NCBI GenBank assembly: GCA_050875145.1
Contig: JBNMLH010000005.1
Span: forward strand, 124,001 to 188,000
DNA length: 64,000 nucleotides
Reading direction: 5' to 3'
DNA from: CAG-411 sp050875145
GTDB taxonomy: Bacteria > Bacillota > Clostridia > Lachnospirales > Lachnospiraceae
The position numbers and the translations under genes were made by a program. The notes under the pieces were generated by a model. That model ran no database searches. It was not told the DNA's origin and was given only the letters and a program-made list of their open reading frames with translations. This document shows, piece after piece, positions 32,595 through 40,849 of this stretch (the first letter of the stretch is position 1; each line of letters begins with the position of its first letter).

Positions 32595-35222
32595 TTACTT
32601 AACTTTGAAGGATATTGTTTTAGAAACAACAACACCTTTTCCATTTTTTACATAAACGGTAATTTTGTAAGTACCTTTCTTTTTTGTTTTCCAGATTACT
32701 TTATTTATTTTTGAATAATTCTTGGTAGCAACTGTTTTTCCAGCACTGTTGCGTACTACAATTTTATAAGAAACTTTTCCTTTGGTTGTGACTGCTTTTG
32801 CAGTAATTATGATTTTGGTTCCTTTTTTCTGACCGGACTTTTTATTCGTTGTTAATTTTTTGATTGTAATTACGCGTTTCTTAACTGTATATTTTTTAGA
32901 AACTGTTTTCAATACTTTTCCAGTAGACTTATTTATAATCTTAACTTTGACTAAATAGGTACCACTTGCAGAAGGAGTCCAGTTTACGGTTGTTTTCGTT
33001 GTTTTTGAAGCGAGTGTTTTTGTTTTTTTGCTTTTTGTCACAGAGTAAGAGTAAACATATTTTACTTTTGGATCCTGTGATTTTTTAGCAAAATTCAAAT
33101 GAACTGGAATTGTTTCTCCTGCTGTTTTTCCAGAAGTTATTTTAATGGAAGCAGTTAGTGGTGCAGAAGTAACTGCTGGTGTAGAAGTAACTACAGGAGT
33201 AGCTGTTGGCTCTATCGCTGGAGTCGCAGATACTACAGGAGAAGCAGTAATTGCAGGAGCAGTTGTAACATCTACATCAGGAGTGGCAGATACTGCAGGA
33301 GAAGAAGTAATCGCAGGAGCAGTTGTAACATCTACATTAGGTGTAGTAGATACTACAGGAGCAGTTTCTGTGGTAGTTGGTGTGGTTACACGTTCAATTG
33401 TATATGGTTTGGAAAGTGATTTTAATGTTTTTCCGTCTGTAATAGAAACAGTAATAATATGTGAGCCTGCTTCTAAATCTTCAGGATTCCATTCAACACT
33501 TGCATTATTACCGTTATAGATAATAGTTCCATCTACTGCAAATGTATAGGTAACAGTACCCTGTGGGTTTACGACAACAGCAGAAAGTGTTTGCTTTGTT
33601 GTATTTAATTGTGGTGCAGATAAAGAAGCACCAAAGTAAGCATCCATTTTTACTACAGGAGTAGCAGTAGGAGCTGTTGTTGGAGTAGCAGTAGGTTCAA
33701 CAAAAGGTGTGTTATTTGGGTCAACTGTAGGTGTAGAAGAAACGGTTGGAGTAGCCGTAGCTTCTGCAGGAGTAGCAGTAGGAACCGCTGTTGGTTCTAC
33801 TGTTGGCATAGCGGCTGCATCAAAATTGATGGTTGTTCCAGTTGTACCCTTAATTGTATAGCCACCTAAAGAATCTGGAAGCTGTACGATAGAGTTACAT
33901 GGTCTGAATGGAAGTCCAGAATTTCCGTTTTCATCTACTAATACAGTAGAGGTTGGAGCTACAGCTCCCTGTACAGAAGTGAAAATAACCTTTGCTTCAC
34001 CTGTTGTTGTAGAAACATCAATACTATATGTATCATTTCCTTCTGACTTCATCTCTGTGCCAGGCCAGTCACCTAATGGATAAATTGGAAGTCTATCTGG
34101 ATCAGCAGCGGTTTCAGGAGTATCATAGTATGCGTATGCATAAATATGTACATCATCGCCAGTCCAGTTGCTTCGTTTGTAATTTTTAATAGAACTGTCA
34201 TCGTTACTTGGAATTTTATAAGTTACCTTTAATGTAGTTTTACTTTCTTCCGCAGTTTTCTTTACAAGTCCAAATAATTTTGTTAGGGAAGATTTCAAAG
34301 ATACAGAAGTATAACTTCCCACTTTGGTAGCTTTGTAATAGGTAAATGTTTGTGTGTTTGATACTGATCCGTCAGTAGAAGTTACTTTTAAGGTAATAGG
34401 AGAATTTGCAATTTTACCTTCTCCGATTTTTACTGTAGTAGCTTCTGTAATTGTTTTTGTCGGACCATTGTCAATAGAATAAGTAGCACTTGTAGCACCA
34501 TTAATTGGGGAAATCTGTACGGTTAAAGTATCAGAATCTTCTTCATAATAAACAGTGCCGTTTGGAACATCTACAGCTACCTGTGCACCTTCTACTGGTT
34601 CAACAGTAGGAACGGCAGTAGGGTTTACTGTAGCAGTGACAGCTGGGGCAGTAGTAGTGACGGCAGGAGTTGTAGCTATAGTAGGAGTTGTACTAGGTGT
34701 TGGAGTAGAGCCTTCCTCACGTCTTAAAGTGCCTCCCTCAAACCAGCGTTCTTTTGGTAGTTCAAGACCTCCCTGATTTTTGGCAGGAATTTGAACAATA
34801 ATATCATCATCAGAATATTCTGCACTATCCTTTACACAGGCAAAGATAACTTCAATAGTTTTTCCTTCTGGTGCAGTAGGAACATCGGCATAGTAATATC
34901 CATCTGAATCCTTCTCTGTCATTCTTACACCAGGCCATTTTCCTAAAAGAGGGACGCTTGTTTTTTCGTCATCCATATAGTAGGCATAGGCATAGATATG
35001 AGAATTATCTGTAGTCCATGTTGCCAAATCCTCTGCTGAATTTGGTGGGGTAAAATGAACACGAATGCTAGAAGCCTTTGTGTCCGTAGCTGTTTGTGCA
35101 GCATCAACAGTTGCTTGTGTTTCTGCAGCTTTCACGTTAATTGCATTGCTACTAAAAATGGTTGTTATTGATAGTAAAGCAGCAACGGTAACGCTAATCG
35201 CTTTTTTCGTAAATTTTTTCAC
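32595..35222 (-). CDS. Secreted non-catalytic starch-binding protein (CBM26-type), paralogue A
   Basis: The product is 875 residues from a GTG at 35222, chosen because AAAGGAGG lies 8 nt upstream; the ATG at 35243 overlaps that site. A signal peptide is followed by a CBM26-like module (about 50-160; HIYAYAYY, GKWPGVRM), a Thr-Pro linker and a beta-rich module with TVYYEEDSDTLTV. A second CBM26-like module follows (about 335-475; HIYAYAYY, GDWPGTEM). After another linker come an Ig-like module (FGASLSAPQLNTT), a 12- to 20-residue Thr/Ala/Pro repeat and two Lys-rich Ig-like repeats. No hydrolase motif is present, so it probably binds starch or tethers other parts. It is paralogous to the gene immediately upstream. 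Confidence 0.82.
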   Translation of the reverse strand: MKKFTKKAISVTVAALLSITTIFSSNAINVKAAETQATVDAAQTATDTKASSIRVHFTPPNSAEDLATWTTDNSHIYAYAYYMDDEKTSVPLLGKWPGVRMTEKDSDGYYYADVPTAPEGKTIEVIFACVKDSAEYSDDDIIVQIPAKNQGGLELPKERWFEGGTLRREEGSTPTPSTTPTIATTPAVTTTAPAVTATVNPTAVPTVEPVEGAQVAVDVPNGTVYYEEDSDTLTVQISPINGATSATYSIDNGPTKTITEATTVKIGEGKIANSPITLKVTSTDGSVSNTQTFTYYKATKVGSYTSVSLKSSLTKLFGLVKKTAEESKTTLKVTYKIPSNDDSSIKNYKRSNWTGDDVHIYAYAYYDTPETAADPDRLPIYPLGDWPGTEMKSEGNDTYSIDVSTTTGEAKVIFTSVQGAVAPTSTVLVDENGNSGLPFRPCNSIVQLPDSLGGYTIKGTTGTTINFDAAAMPTVEPTAVPTATPAEATATPTVSSTPTVDPNNTPFVEPTATPTTAPTATPVVKMDAYFGASLSAPQLNTTKQTLSAVVVNPQGTVTYTFAVDGTIIYNGNNASVEWNPEDLEAGSHIITVSITDGKTLKSLSKPYTIERVTTPTTTETAPVVSTTPNVDVTTAPAITSSPAVSATPDVDVTTAPAITASPVVSATPAIEPTATPVVTSTPAVTSAPLTASIKITSGKTAGETIPVHLNFAKKSQDPKVKYVYSYSVTKSKKTKTLASKTTKTTVNWTPSASGTYLVKVKIINKSTGKVLKTVSKKYTVKKRVITIKKLTTNKKSGQKKGTKIIITAKAVTTKGKVSYKIVVRNSAGKTVATKNYSKINKVIWKTKKKGTYKITVYVKNGKGVVVSKTISFKVK
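33195..33350. repeat. Coding minisatellite in the linker of starch-binding protein A
   Basis: A roughly 60-bp unit is repeated, encoding TTAPAIT..PVVSATP-type linker peptides. Unit number may vary between strains by slippage. Confidence 0.6.
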
Positions 35223-35352
35223 GAAAATACCTCCTTTTTTCATTAAATATAAAGCTAAATTTAAAAAGAATTACCTACTACCATAATAAGGAAAAAAACA
35301 AAAAAAAGCAATAATTTTTTAATATAAATTTAAAGAATACGTCATAAATTTC

Positions 35353-35395
35353 AAGAAAAAAAGGAAGTGCGAATAATAGTATCACACTTCCTTTG
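35353..35395 (-). terminator. Terminator after starch-binding protein B
   Basis: A 10-bp stem (35361-35370 with 35386-35395), extended by weaker pairs, is followed on the minus strand by seven T. Paralogue A therefore needs its own promoter between 35223 and 35352, or read-through. Confidence 0.8.
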
Positions 35396-35403
35396 AAAAC
35401 TGA

Positions 35404-37998
35404 TTATTTTACTTTGTAAGTTTTTGTCTTAGAAACAACAACACCTTTTCCGTTCTTTACATACAATGTAATCTTGTAAGTACCTTTCTTTGTTGTTTTC
35501 CATTTTTTTACTGTTTTCTTAGAATAACTCTTAGTAGCAACAGTTTTTCCTTTGCTGTTCTTTACTACAATTTTGTATTGTGGTTTTCCTTTTGTAGCAG
35601 TAGCCTTTACTGTAATTGTAAGAGTTTTCTTAGCTTTGATTGTTTTCTTGTTAAACTTGAATTTCTTAATTGTAATAATACGTTTCTTAACAGTGTATTT
35701 CTTAGTTGTAGTTGTAATTGCTTTCTTCTTTTGGTTGTAAGCTGTTACTTTTACTTTATAAGTACCTGTTTTGGTAGGTGTCCAGTTTACAGCATTTTTC
35801 TTTGTCTTAGAAGCAAGTGTTTTTACTTTCTTTGAACCTTTATATACAACATAAGTATATGTATAAGCTGATTTATAATTTGTAAGTTTAGCCTTTACCT
35901 TAACTGTTTCACCAAGAGATTTTCCAGCCTTATCAAAGGAAACTGCTAATACAGGGTTGTTAGGTACTGCAGTTGGATCTGGAATAATTACAATATCAGG
36001 TGTAGAAGTAGGAGCTACAGTAGGAGTAGCAGTAACTTCAGCAGTAGGAACTGTAGTAGGAGCTACAGTAACTTCAGCAGTAGGAACTGCGGAAGGAGTA
36101 GCAGTAACCTCAGCAGTAGGAACTGCGGAAGGAGTGGCAGTAACCTCAGCAGTAGCAGTAGGTTCTACAACAGGAGTTTCGATTGTATAAACCTTCTGAT
36201 CAGCCCAAGTATTATTTTTATCAGAAATTTCGGCTGCAATTACATGTGTACCAGCAGTTAAAGAACTTGTATCCCATGCAACAGAGTTATTCTTACCAGA
36301 ATAAATTTCTTTTCCATCAACTGTAAATTTGTAAGTTACATCACCAACTGCATTTACGGCAACAGCAGAAAGAGTTTGAGCTGTTGTGTTTAACTGTGGT
36401 GCAGATAAAGAAGCACCGAAGTAACCGTCTAATGTTGCAGGTTGTGCAGTAGGAGTAGCAGTAACCTCAGAAGTAGGAGTTACGGAAGGAGTAGCAGTAA
36501 CTGTAGGTGTTGCAGTAGCTGTACTTGTAATAGAACCACCTGTGAACCATGTTTCACTTGTCACAATATAACCATCTACAGGAATCCAGTTTCCATAACC
36601 ATCAGTGATTTCATTTCCTTCACTGTCTGTAACCCATCCGTAAGGAAGTTTAGCAAGTTCGTCACATGCATAGTAGTCTTCACCCTGATTATTGTATGTA
36701 TAGCTTCCTTTTCCACCTTTTACGCTTACAAACATAACCTTTGCATAAGGTACGGATGTAGTAACTTCCTGATAATAAGAACCATCAGAGTCTTTTGTCA
36801 TCTCTGTACCAGGCCAAGCACCAAAAGGTTTCTGAGTTGTTGTTTTTCCATTTATAGTTTCATCATAATATGCATAACAATAAATGTGAACATCATTACC
36901 AGTCCATTTATCTCTATCTGTAGTTGGAAGATTGAAATGAACTTTAAGTTTTCTTGTCTGTGAAACAGCAGCAGTTCTTACAGTGCTAAATAAAGAAACC
37001 ATAGATTTAGCAACAGTAGTTTGTTTAGATGTAGCTGCGTTGGCATCCAATGCTTTTGTTTTCTTGAAGTAATTAAATGTCTGTGTATTTGTAACTGTTC
37101 CGTTTGTAGAAGTTACTTTTAAAGTAATAGGAGAGTTTGCAATTTTTCCTTCTCCGACTTTAACCTGTGTAGTACCTGTAGCAGTTTTAGCAGGACCATT
37201 GTCTACAGAATAAGTGATGCTTGTTGCACCAGCTACTGGACGAAGTTCTACAGTCATATAGTCTCCGTTTTCTTCATAGAAAGAAGTACCGTTTTCTTTG
37301 TTTACATAAACCTGAGGACCTGAAACAGGTTCAACAGTAGGAACAGCAGTAGGTGCTACGGTAGGAACTGTAGTAGGAGTAGCAGTAGGTGCTGTGGTTG
37401 GTTTCTGTGTAGGAGTAGCAGTAGGAGCTACGGTCTGATTTGGATTTGTAGTAGAAACCTTACCATCTACGATCCAAGCATTGCTTGAAATGGCATATCC
37501 GTCAACTGGAATGTAGTTACCATGTTCATCCTGTATAGGATTTCCCTCTGCATCTAATTCCCAACCGCTTGGAAGCTGTGCCTTTGTAGTACACTCATGA
37601 TATGTATTTCCATTAGCATCTTCTCTTTCTTCGCCAACTACACCATCAATACTTGCAAAAATGATTTTGGCAGAACCAGTTGTTGTAGTTACATTAGCAG
37701 AGTATGTTCCATCTGCATTTTTTGTGGCTGGTGTACCAGGCCAAGAACCTAAAGGTTTCTCTGTTGTTGTTTTACCGTTAGTTGTTACATCATAATATGC
37801 GTATGCATATACGGTAGTGCCAGTCCAATCTTTATCAGTTGGAGCAGTAAAGTTTACTGTGTAAGTACTTGTCTGTGCTGCATATGCTGTAATTTTTGTA
37901 TCTACCTGCTTGGTAAATGGAACAGTACCAAATGCGGAAGAAACTGTTACAATGGAAGTAAGAGCAAAACAGACTACTTTTTTTGCAAATTTTCTCAC
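35404..37998 (-). CDS. Secreted non-catalytic starch-binding protein (CBM26-type), paralogue B
   Basis: The product is 864 residues, with a GTG start preceded by AAAGGAGGAA. Module order matches paralogue A: signal peptide, CBM26-like (about 45-185; VYAYAYY, GSWPGTP), Thr-Pro linker, SFYEENGDYMTV module (about 225-320), CBM26-like (about 350-500; HIYCYAYY, GAWPGTEM), linker, Ig-like (LDGYFGASLSAPQLNTT), repetitive linker and two Lys-rich Ig-like repeats. Each CBM26-like module contains an extra loop of the form LP.GW..D.EGN.I.D..GN.IPVDGY, absent from paralogue A. The basic tail could bind cell-wall polymers. The protein has no catalytic domain. Confidence 0.82.
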   Translation of the reverse strand: MRKFAKKVVCFALTSIVTVSSAFGTVPFTKQVDTKITAYAAQTSTYTVNFTAPTDKDWTGTTVYAYAYYDVTTNGKTTTEKPLGSWPGTPATKNADGTYSANVTTTTGSAKIIFASIDGVVGEEREDANGNTYHECTTKAQLPSGWELDAEGNPIQDEHGNYIPVDGYAISSNAWIVDGKVSTTNPNQTVAPTATPTQKPTTAPTATPTTVPTVAPTAVPTVEPVSGPQVYVNKENGTSFYEENGDYMTVELRPVAGATSITYSVDNGPAKTATGTTQVKVGEGKIANSPITLKVTSTNGTVTNTQTFNYFKKTKALDANAATSKQTTVAKSMVSLFSTVRTAAVSQTRKLKVHFNLPTTDRDKWTGNDVHIYCYAYYDETINGKTTTQKPFGAWPGTEMTKDSDGSYYQEVTTSVPYAKVMFVSVKGGKGSYTYNNQGEDYYACDELAKLPYGWVTDSEGNEITDGYGNWIPVDGYIVTSETWFTGGSITSTATATPTVTATPSVTPTSEVTATPTAQPATLDGYFGASLSAPQLNTTAQTLSAVAVNAVGDVTYKFTVDGKEIYSGKNNSVAWDTSSLTAGTHVIAAEISDKNNTWADQKVYTIETPVVEPTATAEVTATPSAVPTAEVTATPSAVPTAEVTVAPTTVPTAEVTATPTVAPTSTPDIVIIPDPTAVPNNPVLAVSFDKAGKSLGETVKVKAKLTNYKSAYTYTYVVYKGSKKVKTLASKTKKNAVNWTPTKTGTYKVKVTAYNQKKKAITTTTKKYTVKKRIITIKKFKFNKKTIKAKKTLTITVKATATKGKPQYKIVVKNSKGKTVATKSYSKKTVKKWKTTKKGTYKITLYVKNGKGVVVSKTKTYKVK
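36015..36165. repeat. 36-bp coding minisatellite in the linker of starch-binding protein B
   Basis: About four copies of a 36-bp unit encode the 12-residue peptide ATPSAVPTAEVT with small variations. Near-identity of adjacent copies suggests recent expansion. Confidence 0.7.
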
Positions 37999-38562
37999 GA
38001 AAATTCCTCCTTTTAACTATTTTTTAATTAGTAGCAAATGGTAAGCGTGAAATTCGTATCTTCTACGCTTTGTAAACTAAAAAAGGAAAGAAAAACCAAG
38101 AATAAAAAATGCTGTGTCATGTTTACATTGATTATGCTTGGCTTCTCTAGTACGATTTTTAATTTACATTATTTGTTAATACCATCATACAAAATAATTA
38201 CAAAAAAAGCAAGATTAAATTTCAAAAATATTAACTGAAATTAACAATTTCGTTAAAGTGCATAAAATGTATTACCAAATTTAGGGGAAAATAACAAACA
38301 ATTTAATTTCGTTTATGTAGTACAAAAAAAAGCTTGGATATTTTACTGCATTTAAATTGGGGAAAATGTAGAATGATTATAAAAAAAGACTTTCCTTTTA
38401 GAAATAAATAGTGTAGAATAGAACCAGTTTCTAAAAAGTCTATATAATGTATAGTTATAATTTAAGAGGGCTTCCATAATTATACTTATCTAAAACATCA
38501 AAATTACCGATAGTTGAATTTAATTGAGTAATTGAATTTCCCGAAAAGGAGAGAAGTGAATA
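37999..38562. other. Divergent intergenic region upstream of rho
   Basis: This is about 560 bp of very AT-rich DNA without a supported gene. Near 38045 a hairpin (AAGCGT...ACGCTT) lies in the leader of the minus-strand starch-binding gene. Bases 38396-38440 hold an imperfect hairpin (AGACTTT...AAAAAGTCT) upstream of rho. Confidence 0.4.
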
Positions 38563-39939
38563 ATGATAGAAAAATATGAGCATATGACAGTGGCGGAGTT
38601 GAAACAGAAAGCCAAGGAATTTGGATTGAAAAATATTTCTGGAATGAAAAAGCAGGAATTGATAGAGCTTTTAGGAAAGATAGAGGAAAAAGTCGGAAAA
38701 GGAAAGAAAGAACAGAATGAGGAGAAAAAACATTCTAGTCATGTACATAATCATGAACATGAGGCTGAAACAGAAGATTCTCAAAAGAATCATTCCACTC
38801 ATGATACAGAGCAATTAGACAGTGGAGAGACAAAAGAGGGAATTTTGGAAGTGCTGTCAGATGGATATGGATTTATTCGTTGTGATAATTTTTTGCCGGG
38901 AGAAAATGATGTGTATGTTTCACCAGCACAGATTCGCCGTTTTAATTTAAAAACAGGTGATATTATTGTTGGAAATACAAAGGTTAAGAATCAGAATGAA
39001 AAATTTAGTGCATTATTATATGTAAAAAGCGTGAATGGCTTTCATCCTTCAGAAGCTTCCAAGAGAAAGAAGTTTGAGGATTTGACACCGATTTTCCCAA
39101 ATGAAAGAATTCATTTAGAAACCCCAAATTGTAGCGTAGGTATGCGTATGATGGATTTAGTATCTCCAATTGGTAAAGGACAAAGAGGTATGATCGTATC
39201 TCCACCGAAAGCAGGAAAAACTACCTTATTAAAACAGGTTGCCAAAGCAATCACAAAAAATCATCCAGATATGCATATGATTATTTTGTTAATTGATGAA
39301 CGTCCGGAAGAAGTTACGGATATTAAAGAATCCATAGAAGGAAAAAATGTGGAGGTTATTTACTCTACCTTTGATGAACTTCCAGAAAATCATAAGCGTG
39401 TTTCGGAGATGGTAATTGAACGTGGACGTCGTTTAGTAGAACATAAAAAAGATGTTATTATTTTACTTGATAGTATTACCAGACTTGCCAGAGCTTACAA
39501 TTTGACGGTACAAGCAAGCGGAAGGACACTTTCTGGTGGTTTGGACCCGGCTGCTTTGCATATGCCAAAAAAATTTTTTGGAGCTGCCAGAAATATGCGT
39601 GAGGGAGGAAGTCTTACTATTTTGGCGACTGCTTTGGTTGAGACAGGAAGCCGCATGGATGATGTGGTATTTGAGGAATTTAAAGGAACCGGTAATATGG
39701 AATTAGTATTAGATCGTTCCTTATCAGAAAAACGTATCTTCCCTGCAATTGATTTATTAAAATCCAGTACAAGAAGGGATGATTTGCTTTTGAGTCCAGA
39801 GGAAGTAGAAGCTAATCGTACGATGCGAAAGGCATTGAGTGGTATGCGTTCAGAGGAAATGTTGGAAAGGTATATTGATTTGTTTGTAAAGACAAAAAGC
39901 AACAAAGAATTTATTGAAATGACGAAAAAAATGAAGTAA
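38563..39939 (+). CDS. rho: Transcription termination factor Rho
   Basis: The 458-residue product has a Rho N-terminal SAP-like domain (about 1-45), a charged His-rich insert (about 48-90, with HSSHVHNHEHE), a cold-shock-like RNA-binding domain (about 95-165; YGFIRC, YVSPAQIRRFNLKTGD), and the ATPase. Walker A is SPPKAGKTTLLK, Walker B is VIILLDS, and the Q- and R-loops are in SGGLDPAALHMPKKFFGAARN. The hexameric helicase ends unproductive transcripts. AAGGAGAG precedes the ATG. The rho-rpmE order is common in Clostridia. Confidence 0.95.
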   Translation: MIEKYEHMTVAELKQKAKEFGLKNISGMKKQELIELLGKIEEKVGKGKKEQNEEKKHSSHVHNHEHEAETEDSQKNHSTHDTEQLDSGETKEGILEVLSDGYGFIRCDNFLPGENDVYVSPAQIRRFNLKTGDIIVGNTKVKNQNEKFSALLYVKSVNGFHPSEASKRKKFEDLTPIFPNERIHLETPNCSVGMRMMDLVSPIGKGQRGMIVSPPKAGKTTLLKQVAKAITKNHPDMHMIILLIDERPEEVTDIKESIEGKNVEVIYSTFDELPENHKRVSEMVIERGRRLVEHKKDVIILLDSITRLARAYNLTVQASGRTLSGGLDPAALHMPKKFFGAARNMREGGSLTILATALVETGSRMDDVVFEEFKGTGNMELVLDRSLSEKRIFPAIDLLKSSTRRDDLLLSPEEVEANRTMRKALSGMRSEEMLERYIDLFVKTKSNKEFIEMTKKMK

Positions 39940-39972
39940 CGGTTCAATGAGTGTGATTTGGTAAGAAAACTG

Positions 39973-40001
39973 TTGCATTGAAAAAAAAGCTATGTTATAA
40001 T
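39973..40001 (+). promoter_or_regulatory. Promoter of rpmE
   Basis: TTGCAT and TATAAT are separated by 17 bp, with 64 bp to the start codon. The leader holds the hairpin CGGTTGGGAACCG (about 40036-40048) just before the ribosome site. It could be an L31 autoregulatory leader, which is a suggestion only. Confidence 0.7.
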
Positions 40002-40065
40002 GAAAAAGTTGTTTATAACAGTATTATAATTGAATCGGTTGGGAACCGATAGAAGAGGTGAAACT

Positions 40066-40269
40066 ATGAGAAAAGGAATACATCCAGATTATTACCAGGC
40101 TACAGTAACATGTAACTGTGGTAACACATTTGTAACAGGATCTACAAAGGAAAGCGTGCATGTAGAAATTTGTTCTAAGTGCCATTCTTTCTACACAGGT
40201 CAGCAGAAGGCAATTAAGGCCCGTGGAGCTATTGATAAGTTCAACCGTAGATATGGTTTAACACAGTAA
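40066..40269 (+). CDS. rpmE: 50S ribosomal protein L31 (zinc-binding form)
   Basis: The product is 67 residues from the ATG at 40066, with GAAGAGGTG upstream; an in-frame TTG at 40030 lies inside the leader hairpin region and is unlikely. The start MRKGIHPDYYQ and the two Cys pairs (CNC and CSKC) identify the zinc-containing C+ type. It ends KFNRRYGL. A terminator follows after 16 bp. Confidence 0.95.
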   Translation: MRKGIHPDYYQATVTCNCGNTFVTGSTKESVHVEICSKCHSFYTGQQKAIKARGAIDKFNRRYGLTQ

Positions 40270-40285
40270 AATAGTCAATTGAAAT

Positions 40286-40327
40286 GGTCACAAATTCAGT
40301 GCAAAAACTGGACTTGTGACCTTTTTG
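40286..40327 (+). terminator. Terminator after rpmE
   Basis: A 15-bp stem with one mismatch (40286-40300 with 40307-40321) is followed by five T. It ends the rpmE unit before the repeat array. Confidence 0.85.
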
Positions 40328-40346
40328 CTATAAAATAGCCATGCAG

Positions 40347-40790
40347 TTTGGTATCTAACAACACTTCGAGCAAGCTTGCTTGCAGAGAAGTGTTGTTAGA
40401 TACCAAACTATAGGGCGATAGCCCTGCATGAAGATTTTCCAACGAGAAGAGAAAAAAGAGAAAGAAAAGGAGAGGAAAATCTGAATGCGCATGGCGGGGA
40501 AAGAAGAATAAGCAAGCTTGCTTGCAGAGAAGTGTTGTTAGATACCAAACTATAGGGCGATAGCCCTGCATGAAGATTTTTTAACGAGAAAAGAAAAAAG
40601 AGAAAGAAAAGGAGAGGAAAATCTGAATGTGCATGGCGGGGAAAGAAGAATAAGCAAGCTTGCTTGCAGAGAAGTGTTGTTAGATACCAAACTATAGGGC
40701 GATAGCCCTGCATGAAGATTTTCCAATGAGAAAAGAAAAAAGGAAAAGAAAAGGAGAGGAAAATCTGAATGCGTATGGCAAGAAAAAAGG
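40347..40790. repeat. Three tandem copies of a 142-bp unit preceded by an inverted half-copy
   Basis: The motif GCAAGCTTGCTTGCAGAG recurs at exact 142-bp spacing (about 40372, 40514, 40656). Each unit carries GAAGTGTTGTTAGATACCAA, a hairpin with a GATA loop (AGGGC-GATA-GCCCT), an AGATTTTCC/GGAAAATCT inverted pair and a purine-rich stretch. Upstream, 40347-40367 is a perfect 21-nt inverse of 40387-40407. Units are nearly identical, so the duplication is recent. The period is not a multiple of three and no protein is supported. Confidence 0.9.
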
Positions 40791-40849
40791 AAGACCAGGA
40801 ATTTTATTAAGATATAGAACGAAAGAATACAGGGAAAGTGGTGAGAAGA

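Noticed and set aside
35990..36200. Repeats in the starch-binding genes as a mobile element
   Set aside because: The repeats keep the reading frame (36-bp and similar units) and encode linker peptides, so they are coding minisatellites.
40296..40713. Two overlapping minus-strand reading frames with repeated peptides
   Set aside because: They are produced by the 142-bp tandem repeat. The unit is not a multiple of three, so the frame changes between units, and no ribosome site or family match is seen.
40347..40790. Possible CRISPR array
   Set aside because: Units are 142 bp, contiguous and nearly identical throughout, with no unique spacers and no cas genes nearby.
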